Shown here in pieces: positions 50,394 to 59,106 of a stretch of 64,000 nucleotides of DNA. Position 1 is the first letter of the stretch. Every line of letters starts with the position of its first letter. The notes under the pieces are model-generated. The model was not told the origin of the DNA. It saw nothing but the letters and a program-made list of their open reading frames with translations, and did no database searches. Source of the stretch: Streptomyces hokutonensis (lineage in GTDB: Bacteria > Actinomycetota > Actinomycetes > Streptomycetales > Streptomycetaceae); the NCBI RefSeq assembly GCF_000376565.1, contig NZ_BARG01000062.1, positions 123,557 through 187,556 of the forward strand, given 5' to 3'. The translations under genes were made by a program, and so were the position numbers.

Positions 50394-51464
50394 CTACACG
50401 GGGGCGGTTCCCTCGTAGGCCGCCCGCAGCAGCGCGAGCACCCCGTCCTCGGTGACCGGTCGGGGGTTGGCGTACGCCTGGCTCACCGCCTGCGCCGCCG
50501 CCGTCGCCAAGTCGCCCTCCTTCAGGCCGAGTTCGGCGAGCGAGCGCGGGGCACCGAGCCGTCCGGCCAGCTGCCACAGGGCTGTTGGCGCATCCTCCGC
50601 GTCCAGCGCGCGGGCCACGGCGGCCGCCGCCTCCGGCGCTGCGGACGCGTTGTACGCCAGCGCGTACGGCAGCACCACCGTGTGCGTCTCCGCGTGCGGC
50701 AGGCCGAAGGTGCCGCCGAGGACATGGCAGAGCTTGTGGTGCAGGCCCATGGTCGTGGCGCCGAGGCACGAACCGCACAGCCAGGCCCCATACAGCGCAC
50801 GGCCCCGGGCCTCCAACGACCGTGGTTCGGTGGCCAGTTCGGGGAGCGCGTCCGCCAGCGCCCCCACGCCCTCCTCCGCCATCAGCGCGATCAACGGCGA
50901 GGTGTCGGGCGCGTACAGGGCCTCGACAGCGTGCGCGATCGCGTTGATACCGCTGGTCACCGTGAGCGGTACGGGGAGTTCCAGGGTGAGTTCGGGGTCG
51001 TAGACGACGCTGCGGGGCCGGACGGCGGGGTCGCGGCCGGTGCGTTTGGCGCCGTTTTCGGTGAGACCCCAGACCGGGGTCATCTCCGAGCCGGAGTAGG
51101 TGGAGGGCACGGCGATCAGCGGGAGGCCGGTGCGCAGGGCGATGGCCTTGCCGAGACCGATCGCCGAGCCGCCGCCGACCGCGACACATCCGTCGGCGCC
51201 CAGCGAGCGCGCCAACTCGACGGCGCGGTCGGCGACTTCGACCGGGACGTGCATCTTCGCCTCGGCGTGCACCGCGGCACACGCGTCGCCCAGCGAGTCG
51301 GCGACGGCCTGAGCGGTGTCCACGCCCCGGGCGCCCGAGAGCACCAACACCCGCCGCAGTCCGAGCCGTTCGGCCTCGCCGGCGGTCGCGGTCAGCGCGG
51401 CGCCGGGGCGGAAGACGACCCGCATGGGCTGGGCGTCGTAGGCGAAGTCGAGGGAGCCCTTCAC
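50394..51464 (-). CDS. maleylacetate reductase (iron-containing alcohol dehydrogenase family)
   Basis: 356-residue NAD(P)H-dependent enzyme that reduces maleylacetate to 3-oxoadipate, the last step of hydroxyquinol/resorcinol catabolism. Nucleotide site: CVAVGGGSAIGLGKAIALRT; GLPLIAVPSTYSGSEMTPVW and GATTMGLHHKLCHVLGGTFG, with its conserved His pair, are maleylacetate-reductase hallmarks. GTG 51464 overlaps the dioxygenase stop (GTGA), so the two steps are translationally coupled. Confidence 0.9.
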   Translation of the reverse strand: MKGSLDFAYDAQPMRVVFRPGAALTATAGEAERLGLRRVLVLSGARGVDTAQAVADSLGDACAAVHAEAKMHVPVEVADRAVELARSLGADGCVAVGGGSAIGLGKAIALRTGLPLIAVPSTYSGSEMTPVWGLTENGAKRTGRDPAVRPRSVVYDPELTLELPVPLTVTSGINAIAHAVEALYAPDTSPLIALMAEEGVGALADALPELATEPRSLEARGRALYGAWLCGSCLGATTMGLHHKLCHVLGGTFGLPHAETHTVVLPYALAYNASAAPEAAAAVARALDAEDAPTALWQLAGRLGAPRSLAELGLKEGDLATAAAQAVSQAYANPRPVTEDGVLALLRAAYEGTAPV

Positions 51465-52321
51465 GACTGCTGCTCCAGTACGAGGTCGAACCGCGCATGC
51501 CGGAAGGGGTTGGCGATGCCGAACTCCCGTGCCAGGGAAGGGTCGTCGGTGAGGTTGAAGTCCTCGACGAGGCTCTGTTTCACGGCGAAGACCGCGTCGG
51601 AGTCGAGGTAGTCGCTGCCCGCGACGAAGATGTGGGTGGTGACGGGGGCGTGGCCGTCGGCCGAGGCGATGAAGTGGATGTGGGCGGGGCGGTAGGGGTG
51701 GCGTCCGGTCGCCCGGAGGAGGTCGCCGACCGGGCCGTCCGTGGGGATGGGGTACGGGCTCGGCACACAGGTGCGGAACCGGAAGCGGCCCTCGGCGTCC
51801 GTGGTGAACAACCCCCGTCCGTTGCCCGGGGGTTGGACGTCCGGCTGCTGCACGTCGTAGAAGCCGTTGGTGTCGGCCTGCCAGACGTCGAGGAGGGCGC
51901 CGGGGAGCGGGGTGCCGTCCCCCGACACGATCCGGCCGCTGACCACGCACGGCTCGCCGCCGCCCACCAGGTCGATGTTCGCGCCGAGTTCACGGACCGG
52001 CGACTCGGTCATGTGGAAGGGGCCGAGCACCGTCGACTCGGTGGCACCGGCCTCGCGCTCGCCGTTGATGGTCTCCACCAGCATCGACAGGCCGAGCACG
52101 TCCGACAGGAGGATGAACTCCTGTCGGGTTTCCGTGCAGGCCTGCCCGGTCTCCGTCAGAAAGCCGATCGCCCGCTCCCACTCCGCCCGGGTGAGGCGGG
52201 TCTCCAGCGCGAACGCGTGCAGATGCCGGATCAGGCCCGACAGCAGTTCGTGCAGGCGGGGGTCGGCGGTGTCCCGCAGACTCGCGACGGCCTCGTCCGT
52301 GACGGTGACGTGAGTGGTCAT
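51461..52321 (-). CDS. hydroxyquinol 1,2-dioxygenase (intradiol ring-cleavage)
   Basis: 286-residue Fe(III) enzyme that cleaves hydroxyquinol between its 1,2-hydroxyls to maleylacetate. The N-terminal helical linker is residues ~1-100; the catalytic beta-sandwich follows with VLGPFHMTESP, LDVWQADTNGFYDVQ (Tyr ligand), LLRATGRHPYRPAHIHF (Tyr, His, His ligands) and THIFVAGSDYLDSD. It is upstream of maleylacetate reductase and downstream of a truncated flavin hydroxylase, the three-gene order expected for resorcinol catabolism. Confidence 0.9.
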   Translation of the reverse strand: MTTHVTVTDEAVASLRDTADPRLHELLSGLIRHLHAFALETRLTRAEWERAIGFLTETGQACTETRQEFILLSDVLGLSMLVETINGEREAGATESTVLGPFHMTESPVRELGANIDLVGGGEPCVVSGRIVSGDGTPLPGALLDVWQADTNGFYDVQQPDVQPPGNGRGLFTTDAEGRFRFRTCVPSPYPIPTDGPVGDLLRATGRHPYRPAHIHFIASADGHAPVTTHIFVAGSDYLDSDAVFAVKQSLVEDFNLTDDPSLAREFGIANPFRHARFDLVLEQQS

Positions 52322-52346
52322 GCCTGCTCCCTAGCCTGTTGAAATA

Positions 52347-52805
52347 TCAACCATCCCCGAGGATGCGTCGCACCGCGTCCGTGAGCAAATGTTTGCCGTT
52401 CTCGGCCGCGTCGGCGTGGCGGAGGGCGACGTAACCGTCGGGGCGGACCAGCAGGGCGCCCCCGTCGGAGATCTCGCCGAGGCGGGCCCAGTCGTACGGG
52501 TCCTCGTACTGCCGGCCGGGGCCGATGACGACCGTGGCGATGTCGAGTTGCTGGGACTCGGCCGCGCGCAGCCAGGCGTCGCCGCCGATGCCGGTGAGGA
52601 GGGTGAAGCGGTCCTTGCCGACACCGAGGTCGCGCAGGACCTCCATGGTGCGCTGGTTGGTGATGTGCGCGCGGGGCGTCCTGGTGAGGCGCGCGTAGCG
52701 GGTGACGACGATGTGGGGCACGCCGTAGACGCTCAGCGCCAGCGCGGCGGCGGCGCCGGCCGGGCCGCTGCCCACGATCAGTACGTCGGTCTCGACAACG
52801 GGCAC
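52347..52805 (-). pseudogene. internally deleted FAD-dependent aromatic hydroxylase
   Basis: 152-codon open frame joining the first ~65 residues of a TfdB/resorcinol-type flavin monooxygenase (VLIVGSGPAGAAAALALSVY, the FAD GxGxxG fold; ITNQRTMEVLRDLGVG) to its last ~90 residues (RFTLLTGIGGDAW; DPYDWARLGEISDGGALLVR). The central ~400 residues, with the GD motif and substrate pocket, are absent although the frame stays open. Family length is about 600. Starts probably at GTG 52805. It would normally hydroxylate resorcinol to hydroxyquinol for the next two enzymes; here it must be non-functional. Confidence 0.8.
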
Positions 52806-52897
52806 GGCGGGACGCTCCAGGGGGTGAGGCAGGTTGGGGCCGGGGTGAGAAAGGCACCGACTCTTCACGATCACCATGCGGGCGGAACACCCTCAGA

Positions 52898-52914
52898 TGT
52901 CTCATTACGAGACA
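52898..52914. promoter_or_regulatory. inverted repeat TGTCTC-ATTAC-GAGACA upstream of aromatic cluster and activator
   Basis: Perfect 6-bp arms with 5-bp spacer in the divergent gap between the hydroxylase remnant and the activator. Probable binding site of that activator. The same arms occur upstream of the YceI gene (47406-47422). Confidence 0.7.
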
Positions 52915-52966
52915 GTCACAGCCCCGCGGCGGCCGCCACCACGGGCCCGATACGGTGTGGGGCGTC

Positions 52967-54661
52967 ATGACCATCGTGGAGCACTCCCCCGCCCTCGCTC
53001 CGCTGCGCCAGGCGCGCGAGCGGTTCCTGACCGACCGCCCGCTGCCCGACGGCGTCCCGGACGAGGTCCTCGCCGCCTGGCGGCGCGCCCGCTTCTTCGG
53101 CGTACGGCACGACCTCGACGGTCCGCTCCACGACTCCGAAGCGCCCGTCGAATCAGCCCTGTTGGAGGCGGCGCGGCCGGTGCTGGAGCGCGTCGCGCCG
53201 GCCCTCGGCGGCCACTCGGCGCTGCTGCTGACCGACGAACGGCCGCGGGTGGTGTGGACGGCGGGCCAGGTGCCCGGCGGCGACCGGTGCCGCGATCTGT
53301 CCGAGCGGGAGGTGGGCCACAACAGCGCGGCCCTCGCCCTGCGCACCCGGAGCCGGGCCGAGGTGCACGGCCCCGAGCACTTCCTCGACGTGTGGCAGGA
53401 CGTGTCGGCGGTCAGCGTGCCGCTGTTCGCCCCGGAGACCGGGCAGGCGCTCGGCACGGTGACGGTCGCGTCCGGCCTGTGCGCCGGGTGCGGCCCGCAT
53501 CCCGGTGCCGCCCTCGCGGAGGCCACGGCCGGCGCGGTGGAGGCGGAACTCCTCGCCCGCTCCCGTACGGCCGAACGGGTGCTCCTCGACGCCTACACCC
53601 GCGCCGCGCGAGGCCCCGACCGCGCGGTCGTCGCCCTCGACGGCCGCAACCGCCTGATCAGCGAGGCCGCCGTCCGCCTCGCCACCCCCCAGGTACTGGC
53701 CGCCCTGGAACGCGCGAGCACCGGCCAGGAGTCGTACGACGCGACACTCCCCGACAACGCGGGATGCACCGCCGCGCTCACTCCCGTACGGCACGAAGGT
53801 CACGTGCTCGGGATCGTCGCCGTGCTCGAGGCGCGGGCCGTCGAGGTGCCGCGTCCCGTTCCGCGCCCCGCGCTGGCGCTCGCGGGCGGGTCGGTGCCCT
53901 GGCGGCACGCGGTCGCGCGGGCGGTCGAGCTGGCCCGGGTCCCGGAGCCGCTGCTGCTGACCGGCGAGCGCGGCACCCGCAAGACCGCGCTGGCGCGTGA
54001 ACTGCTCGGTGAGACCGTGCCGTTGGTCGCCGACGCCGCCGAGTCACCCGAACTGGGCGTGAAGTACGGCGAGTTGGCCGACGGCCGCCCACTGCTCCTG
54101 CGGCACGCCGAGCGGCTGGCCCAGCCGGATGTCGCCGCGCTCAACTCCCTGCTCGACGAACACCCGGACGTGCATCTGCTGGTCACCTACACGCCGGGCA
54201 CTCCCCCGGGCCCCTGCTTCCAACGCCTCCTGGACACCCTGGCCGCCCGGTCGGTCGCGCTGCCCGCGCTGCGGGAACGCCGGGAGGACGTACGGGAGTT
54301 GCTGCCGGTCCTGGCGCCCCGGCCGGCCCCGGGACAGCCGCCGCTCAGCTGGACGCTGGACGCGCTGCGGGCCCTGGAGGAACACCCCTGGCCCGGGAAC
54401 GTCACCGAACTCGCCCATGTCGTACGGGCGTTGGCGGAACACCGGCGGGTCACCGGTCCGGTGCGCCGGGCCGAACTCCCCGACCCCGTCCGGGAGGGAC
54501 CCGCGGCCCGGCGGCTCAGCCCGATGGAACACGCCGAACGCGCCGCGATCCTGGCCGCATTGCGTAGGCACGGCGGCAACAAGGCACGGACGGCTGCCGC
54601 GTTGGGCATCGGACGGGCCACGCTGTACCGCAAGCTGCGCGGGTACCAGGGCGTCTCGTGA
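52967..54661 (+). CDS. AcoR/MimR-type activator (GAF + AAA-like + Fis HTH) lacking sigma-54 motifs
   Basis: 564-residue regulator. GAF-like sensor about 60-200; AAA-like domain about 310-470 with LLTGERGTRKTALARELLGE as Walker A and ENPWPGNVxEL-like HPWPGNVTELAHVVRAL; C-terminal Fis HTH, AERAAILAALRRHGGNKART then ALGIGRATLYRKLRGY. The GAFTGA loop that contacts sigma-54 is absent, as expected because Streptomyces lacks sigma-54. Divergent from the hydroxyquinol genes, with an inverted repeat between, so it probably activates them in response to an aromatic. ATG 52967 chosen. Confidence 0.85.
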   Translation: MTIVEHSPALAPLRQARERFLTDRPLPDGVPDEVLAAWRRARFFGVRHDLDGPLHDSEAPVESALLEAARPVLERVAPALGGHSALLLTDERPRVVWTAGQVPGGDRCRDLSEREVGHNSAALALRTRSRAEVHGPEHFLDVWQDVSAVSVPLFAPETGQALGTVTVASGLCAGCGPHPGAALAEATAGAVEAELLARSRTAERVLLDAYTRAARGPDRAVVALDGRNRLISEAAVRLATPQVLAALERASTGQESYDATLPDNAGCTAALTPVRHEGHVLGIVAVLEARAVEVPRPVPRPALALAGGSVPWRHAVARAVELARVPEPLLLTGERGTRKTALARELLGETVPLVADAAESPELGVKYGELADGRPLLLRHAERLAQPDVAALNSLLDEHPDVHLLVTYTPGTPPGPCFQRLLDTLAARSVALPALRERREDVRELLPVLAPRPAPGQPPLSWTLDALRALEEHPWPGNVTELAHVVRALAEHRRVTGPVRRAELPDPVREGPAARRLSPMEHAERAAILAALRRHGGNKARTAAALGIGRATLYRKLRGYQGVS

Positions 54662-54699
54662 GCAGCAGATCGACCAGACCCGTCCGACACTGAACCGGC

Positions 54700-55218
54700 C
54701 TATTTGATCAGGGCGTTCGCCACGACCACGACCACCCCGAGCAGCGCGTCCACCGCCCCGATCACCACGGCGACCATCCAACTCCGCGCCGACCAGCGGG
54801 CGGTGACCAGGCCCAGGGCGAACAGCAGCGCGATGTTGAGGACGAAGGCCGCGTACTCGACGCCGTTCGCGGGCCACCAGCCCCAGCCCGCCCCGGCGAG
54901 CAGCAGCACGGTCGGAAGTGCGGCGGCGACCAGCGGCCACTCGTCGCGCAGGGTGCGCAGGGCGTCCCAGCGGCGGTGCGGGGCGCGCTCGGCGATGTAG
55001 TGCGCGTACCCGTGGGCGAGTGCCGAGGCACCCGCGGTCACCAGCAGCCACACGGCGTCGTAACGGCGGCTGGCCTTGTCGGTGTGGCCGTACTGGGTGA
55101 GCGCGGCGACCATCGAGCAGGCGAGGACCGCGCCGTAGACGCCTCCGAAGAGGATGTTCTCCCGGGTGTCGTGCGGGTGCGGCTGCGGGTCGGGGACGGC
55201 CTCCGTGGTCTGCGCCAT
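54700..55218 (-). CDS. integral membrane protein, about five helices, unknown
   Basis: 172-residue protein that begins MAQTTEAVPDPQPHPHDTRE, then has about five hydrophobic segments (GGVYGAVLACSMVAAL, VWLLVTAGASALAHGYAHYI, LVAAALPTVLLLAGAG, FVLNIALLFALGLV, VVIGAVDALLGVVVVVANAL). GHGYAHYIAERA has conserved-looking His residues that could bind metal. ATG 55218 has GGAGG four bases before it, rather close. It is convergent with the activator. No function recognised. Confidence 0.7.
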   Translation of the reverse strand: MAQTTEAVPDPQPHPHDTRENILFGGVYGAVLACSMVAALTQYGHTDKASRRYDAVWLLVTAGASALAHGYAHYIAERAPHRRWDALRTLRDEWPLVAAALPTVLLLAGAGWGWWPANGVEYAAFVLNIALLFALGLVTARWSARSWMVAVVIGAVDALLGVVVVVANALIK

Positions 55219-55329
55219 GCCCTCCACGATCGCCCGGCGCCACCCGGGCCGCCACTCCGCGACGAAGTGTCCTCCCACCTGGGCCGATGTCCCACACAGT
55301 GTCCACATCCGGGCCCTGCCGGTCCGGGC

Positions 55330-55335
55330 TAGGGT
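55330..55335 (+). promoter_or_regulatory. possible leaderless -10 for the cupin gene
   Basis: TAGGGT ends six bases before ATG 55342, the spacing of leaderless Streptomyces transcripts. No RBS precedes the ATG. No -35 is convincing. Confidence 0.3.
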
Positions 55336-55341
55336 CGCGGC

Positions 55342-55686
55342 ATGACGCACAGTTTCGTTGTCCGCATCCCCGACGCCGAGCTCGAAGCCGAGCCGCTGGA
55401 CCCGGCGCAGATCGTCTCCGGTACGCCCGAGGTGACCGGGAAGGTGGTGTGGGAGTCCGAGGACGGGCGGCAGATCCGGGGGATCTGGCAGATCACGCCG
55501 GGGGTGGTCACCGACACGGAGGCGGACGAGCTGTTCGTCGTGATCAGCGGCTCGGCGACCATCGAGGTCGAGGGCGGGGACACCCTGAAGGTCGGTCCCG
55601 GGGACATGGCCGTGCTGCGCGAGGGCGACCGTACGACGTGGACGGTGCACGAGACGCTGCGCAAGGCGTACGCGATCAATCTGTGA
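55342..55686 (+). CDS. cupin-domain protein
   Basis: 114-residue small beta-barrel protein. The cupin core runs KVVWESEDGRQIRGIWQITPG, ADELFVVISGSATIEVEGGD and DMAVLREGDRTTWTVHE. The second-motif His of metal-binding cupins is retained only as the H of TVHE, so metal binding is uncertain; it resembles the DUF861/EutQ-like subgroup. The stop is 6 bp from the convergent LacI-type gene. Function unknown; it may bind a small sugar or act in storage of an enzyme product. Confidence 0.85.
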   Translation: MTHSFVVRIPDAELEAEPLDPAQIVSGTPEVTGKVVWESEDGRQIRGIWQITPGVVTDTEADELFVVISGSATIEVEGGDTLKVGPGDMAVLREGDRTTWTVHETLRKAYAINL

Positions 55687-55692
55687 GCCGCC

Positions 55693-56724
55693 TCAACGCA
55701 TGGGCGCCGTAGGCAGGTTGTAGGGCGTGACCACCTGGATCGAGGACGGCAGGGTCGGGCCCGCCGGCGGCAGCGCGTCGTGGGCGCGCATCACTATCCG
55801 GCAGGCTTCGCGGACGTCCTGGCGCAGGTCGTGGTGGAGGACGGCCGACAGCCGCTGCTCGTGCAGCAGCCGGGTGTTGTCGTGGTCGAGGTCGTGCGCG
55901 ACGAACACGGCGCACTCGCGGCCCAGGTCGGCGAAGGCGCGCAGGGTCGCGATGTTGCCGCCGCCGATCGAGTAGACCGCGCGGATGTCCGGGTCACGCT
56001 TCAGGGCGGCCCGGACCAGCTCGTACTGGGTGGCGTCCAGGCCGTGACCCTCGGTGATCTCGACGAGGGACCGGTCCGGGTAGCGGGCGCGCATGGTGCT
56101 GCGGAAGCCCATCTCGCGCTCCTCCTCGTTGCGGAAGAAACCGCTGCTCAGGCTGGTGAGGACATTGCCGGGGCGGTCGCCGAGCCACTGGCCCATCAGG
56201 TAGGCGGCGGTGGCGCCGGCCGCGCGGTTGTCGATGCCGACGTAGGCGAGGCGGGCGCTCGCGGGCAGGTCGGTGACCAGGGTGACGACCGGGATACCGG
56301 CGGTGACGAGCCGGCCGACGGCCGCGGTGATCTCGGGGACGTCCGGCGCCTTGAGGATGACGCCCTGCGAGCCGCGCCGGGCAATCCGGTCCAGGGTCGC
56401 GACGAGTTCCTTCACCGGCGCGGTCTCCCGGAAGTGGAAGCGGGAGCGCACCACGGCCGGGTGCAGATCGGGCAGCTCGGCCTCCAGCGCCACCCGTACG
56501 GCCGTGGAGAACCGCTCCGGTGTCTGCATCACGATGTCGATCATGAACGTACGCCCGACCAGCCTGACCTGGGTGCGCTGCCGGTCGAGATCCGCGATGG
56601 CCTGCCGGACCTCACGCACGGTGCTCTCGCGGACACCGCCCCTGGCATTCAGCACCCGGTCCACGGTGGCCTCGCTGAGGCCCGCCTGACGTGCGATTTC
56701 CCTGATCGGGAAGGGGTGGCCCAC
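55693..56724 (-). CDS. LacI-family transcriptional regulator
   Basis: 343-residue regulator. HTH at the N terminus, PFPIREIARQAGLSEATVDRV then LNARGGVRESTV, followed by a periplasmic-binding-like ligand domain (about 60-330; VTLVTDLPASARLAYVGID, GSSGFFRNEEEREMGFRSTM-type segment and FVAHDLDHDNTRLL). It binds a sugar effector. GTG 56724 has AAGGAG seven bases upstream. It is divergent from the dioxygenase gene, so it probably controls the sugar-catabolism cluster downstream and itself. Confidence 0.9.
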   Translation of the reverse strand: MGHPFPIREIARQAGLSEATVDRVLNARGGVRESTVREVRQAIADLDRQRTQVRLVGRTFMIDIVMQTPERFSTAVRVALEAELPDLHPAVVRSRFHFRETAPVKELVATLDRIARRGSQGVILKAPDVPEITAAVGRLVTAGIPVVTLVTDLPASARLAYVGIDNRAAGATAAYLMGQWLGDRPGNVLTSLSSGFFRNEEEREMGFRSTMRARYPDRSLVEITEGHGLDATQYELVRAALKRDPDIRAVYSIGGGNIATLRAFADLGRECAVFVAHDLDHDNTRLLHEQRLSAVLHHDLRQDVREACRIVMRAHDALPPAGPTLPSSIQVVTPYNLPTAPMR

Positions 56725-56777
56725 CGGTCGTCTCCTTGAGGGGTTTTTGATGGCTCGCTGCCGGTTGTTCGAAGGGT

Positions 56778-56789
56778 TTGTACTGACAA
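56778..56789. promoter_or_regulatory. candidate LacI operator TTGT-ACTG-ACAA
   Basis: 12-bp palindrome centred midway between divergent LacI and dioxygenase genes. A GACAAGAATGACA stretch continues beside it. Most likely the local LacI site. Confidence 0.45.
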
Positions 56790-56831
56790 GAATGACAGGA
56801 CCGCACCACCACGTGACCCGAGGGGACGACG

Positions 56832-58007
56832 ATGTCCTTCACATCCGAAGAGCGCCCCGCCTGGCTCACCGAGCAGGACTGCGATCTCGACGCCTTCCGC
56901 ACGCTCGTCGAGCGGCCCACCGACCTCGGCGACTTCCCGTACGCGTCCTCGGTCGAGCGGAACGTCCTCGTCTACCACAGCGCCCGGCTCCGCAAGTCGG
57001 TGGCTGCCGGTGAGCGCCGCGAGGTGCAGGCCGAGCTGGTGCGGGTGTTCGCCGAGGGGCCCGGCATCGTGGTCCTGCGGGACGCGTTCCCGGACGCGGC
57101 GGTGGTGGACCGTACGACCGAGGTCTTCGAGGCGCTGATCGCCGAGCAGCACGCGTCCGGCGCGGGCGCCGGTGACCACTTCGCGAAGCCGGGGGCCAAC
57201 GACCGGGTGTGGAACGCCCTGGAGAAGGCCGCGCTCTATGACCCGGAGGCGTTCGCCGACTACTACGCGAACGACATGCTGGCCCTGGTGTCCGAGGCCT
57301 GGCTGGGCCCCGGCTATCAGGTCACCTCGCAGATCAACGTGGTCCACCCGGGCGGCGCGGCCCAGACCGCGCATCGCGACTACCACCTCGGGTTCCTCGG
57401 CAACGAGACCGCCGCCGGCTACCCGGCGCACGTGCACCGCCTCTCCCCCGTGCTCACCCTCCAAGGGGCGGTCGCGCACTGCGACATGCCGGTGGAGTCG
57501 GGGCCGACGATGTACCTGCCGCACTCGCAGAAGTACGAGCCCGGCTATCTGGCGTGGCGACTCCCGGAATTCCAGGCCTACTTCGAGTCCCACCACATCC
57601 AACTCCCGCTCGCCAAGGGCGATGCCGCGTTCTTCAACCCGGCGCTGTTCCACGCGGCCGGCACCAACCGCACCGCGGATGTGCGGCGCATGGCGAACCT
57701 GCTCCAGGTGTCCTCCGCGTTCGGGCGGGCGATGGAGACGGTGGACCGCGAGGCCGTCAGCAACGCGGTCTTCCCGGTGCTGCTCAGGCGGAAGGCCGAG
57801 GGTGTGCGCGAGGAGTGGCTGGACGCGGTCGTCGCGGCCAGTGCCGAGGGCTATCCCTTCCCCACCAACCTCGACAACGACCCGCCCGTCGAGGGGCTCG
57901 CCCCGCCCTCGCAGGCCGACATCGTGCGCCGCGCGGTGCGCGAGGGATGGGCCCCGCAGGCGCTCCGCGGGGAGCTGCGGGCCGGCGCCGAGCGGCGCGA
58001 GAGCTGA
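56832..58007 (+). CDS. phytanoyl-CoA dioxygenase-family 2-oxoglutarate/Fe(II) enzyme
   Basis: 391-residue jelly-roll oxygenase. The Fe(II) ligands are visible: His-x-Asp in TAHRDYHLGFLGNE (about residues 179-192) and the distal His in FFNPALFHAAGTNRT (near 274) with the 2-oxoglutarate-binding Arg following. Members hydroxylate acyl-CoAs or modify metabolites such as sugars and halogenated intermediates. It is the first gene of a plus-strand operon with two Gfo/Idh/MocA dehydrogenases. AGGGGA precedes ATG 56832. The substrate is probably a sugar-related compound from context; not fixed. Confidence 0.85.
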   Translation: MSFTSEERPAWLTEQDCDLDAFRTLVERPTDLGDFPYASSVERNVLVYHSARLRKSVAAGERREVQAELVRVFAEGPGIVVLRDAFPDAAVVDRTTEVFEALIAEQHASGAGAGDHFAKPGANDRVWNALEKAALYDPEAFADYYANDMLALVSEAWLGPGYQVTSQINVVHPGGAAQTAHRDYHLGFLGNETAAGYPAHVHRLSPVLTLQGAVAHCDMPVESGPTMYLPHSQKYEPGYLAWRLPEFQAYFESHHIQLPLAKGDAAFFNPALFHAAGTNRTADVRRMANLLQVSSAFGRAMETVDREAVSNAVFPVLLRRKAEGVREEWLDAVVAASAEGYPFPTNLDNDPPVEGLAPPSQADIVRRAVREGWAPQALRGELRAGAERRES

Positions 58008-58101
58008 GGAGCACGCCCGAACGACGTTCACCGTCTCGCGAGCGACCCGCGCGAGAGACAACAGCAAGAAACCCGCACCCCTCAAGAAAGCAAGAGCCCT
58101 C

Positions 58102-59106
58102 ATGCGCATCGGAATCCTCGGCCTCGGCCGCATCGGCGCCTTCCACGCCGAGACCCTGTCCGGACTCGACGTGGTCGAGTCCCTCGTCGTGGCCGACCCG
58201 TTCGCGGAGGCCGCCAAGAAGGCCGCCGAGCGGTTCGGCGCCGAGGTCGCGGACTCCCCCGAGGCCGTACTGGCCGCCGGGGTCGACGGTGTCGTGGTGG
58301 CCGCGGCGACCGACGCCCACCCGGGCCTGATCCTGGCCGCCGTCGAGGCGGGCATCCCGGTCTTCTGCGAGAAGCCCGTCGCCAAGACGATGGCCGAGGG
58401 CGTCCAGGTCCTCAAGGCCGTCGAGGGCAGCGACGTGCCGATCCAGATCGGCTACAACCGCCGCTTCGACACCGGCTTCGTCAACGCGCGCGCCGCCGTT
58501 CAGTCCGGCGAGCTGGGCAAGCTGCACACCGTACGCTCCACCACGCTGGACCCGGCGCCGCCCCCCGCCGCGTACATCGCCGCGTCCGGTGGCATCTTCC
58601 GCGACTGTTCCGTGCACGACTTCGACATCATCCGCTGGGTCACCGGCCGTGAGGTCGTCGAGGTGTACGCGGTCGGCGGCAACCGGGGCGCCGAGTACAT
58701 CAAGGAGGCGGGCGACGCCGACACCACCGGCGCCATCCTCACCCTCGACGACGGCACCATCGCGGTGGTCTCCAACTCCCGCCACAACGCCCGGGGTTAC
58801 GACGTCCGCATGGAGATCCACGGCTTCACCGACTCCATCGCGGTCGGCCTGGAGGACAAGCTGCCGCTGCGCTCCGTGGAGCCCGGCGTGACCTTCCCCG
58901 CGGGTGTCCCGCACGACTTCTTCATGGACCGCTTCACCGCCGCCTACCGCGCCGAACTCACCGCGTTCACCGAGGTGGTGGCCGGCACCCGCACCTCCCC
59001 CTGCACCGTCGCCGACGCGCTGGAGGCCGGCTGGATCGCCGACGCCTGCACCCTGTCGCTGCACGAGCACCGCCCCGTCACCATCCAGGAGGTACGCGAA
59101 GCATGA
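58102..59106 (+). CDS. Gfo/Idh/MocA-family dehydrogenase, inositol 2-dehydrogenase-like
   Basis: 334-residue NAD(P)-dependent oxidoreductase. Rossmann GILGLGRIGAFHAETL at the N terminus, then VFCEKPVAKTM (catalytic Lys in EKP), IQIGYNRRFD and GIFRDCSVHDFDIIRWVTG (catalytic Asp/His pair typical of inositol dehydrogenases). Oxidises a cyclitol or sugar alcohol. It overlaps the next dehydrogenase by 4 bp (ATGA), so both are co-translated. Position behind the dioxygenase suggests a dedicated catabolic route. Confidence 0.9.
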   Translation: MRIGILGLGRIGAFHAETLSGLDVVESLVVADPFAEAAKKAAERFGAEVADSPEAVLAAGVDGVVVAAATDAHPGLILAAVEAGIPVFCEKPVAKTMAEGVQVLKAVEGSDVPIQIGYNRRFDTGFVNARAAVQSGELGKLHTVRSTTLDPAPPPAAYIAASGGIFRDCSVHDFDIIRWVTGREVVEVYAVGGNRGAEYIKEAGDADTTGAILTLDDGTIAVVSNSRHNARGYDVRMEIHGFTDSIAVGLEDKLPLRSVEPGVTFPAGVPHDFFMDRFTAAYRAELTAFTEVVAGTRTSPCTVADALEAGWIADACTLSLHEHRPVTIQEVREA

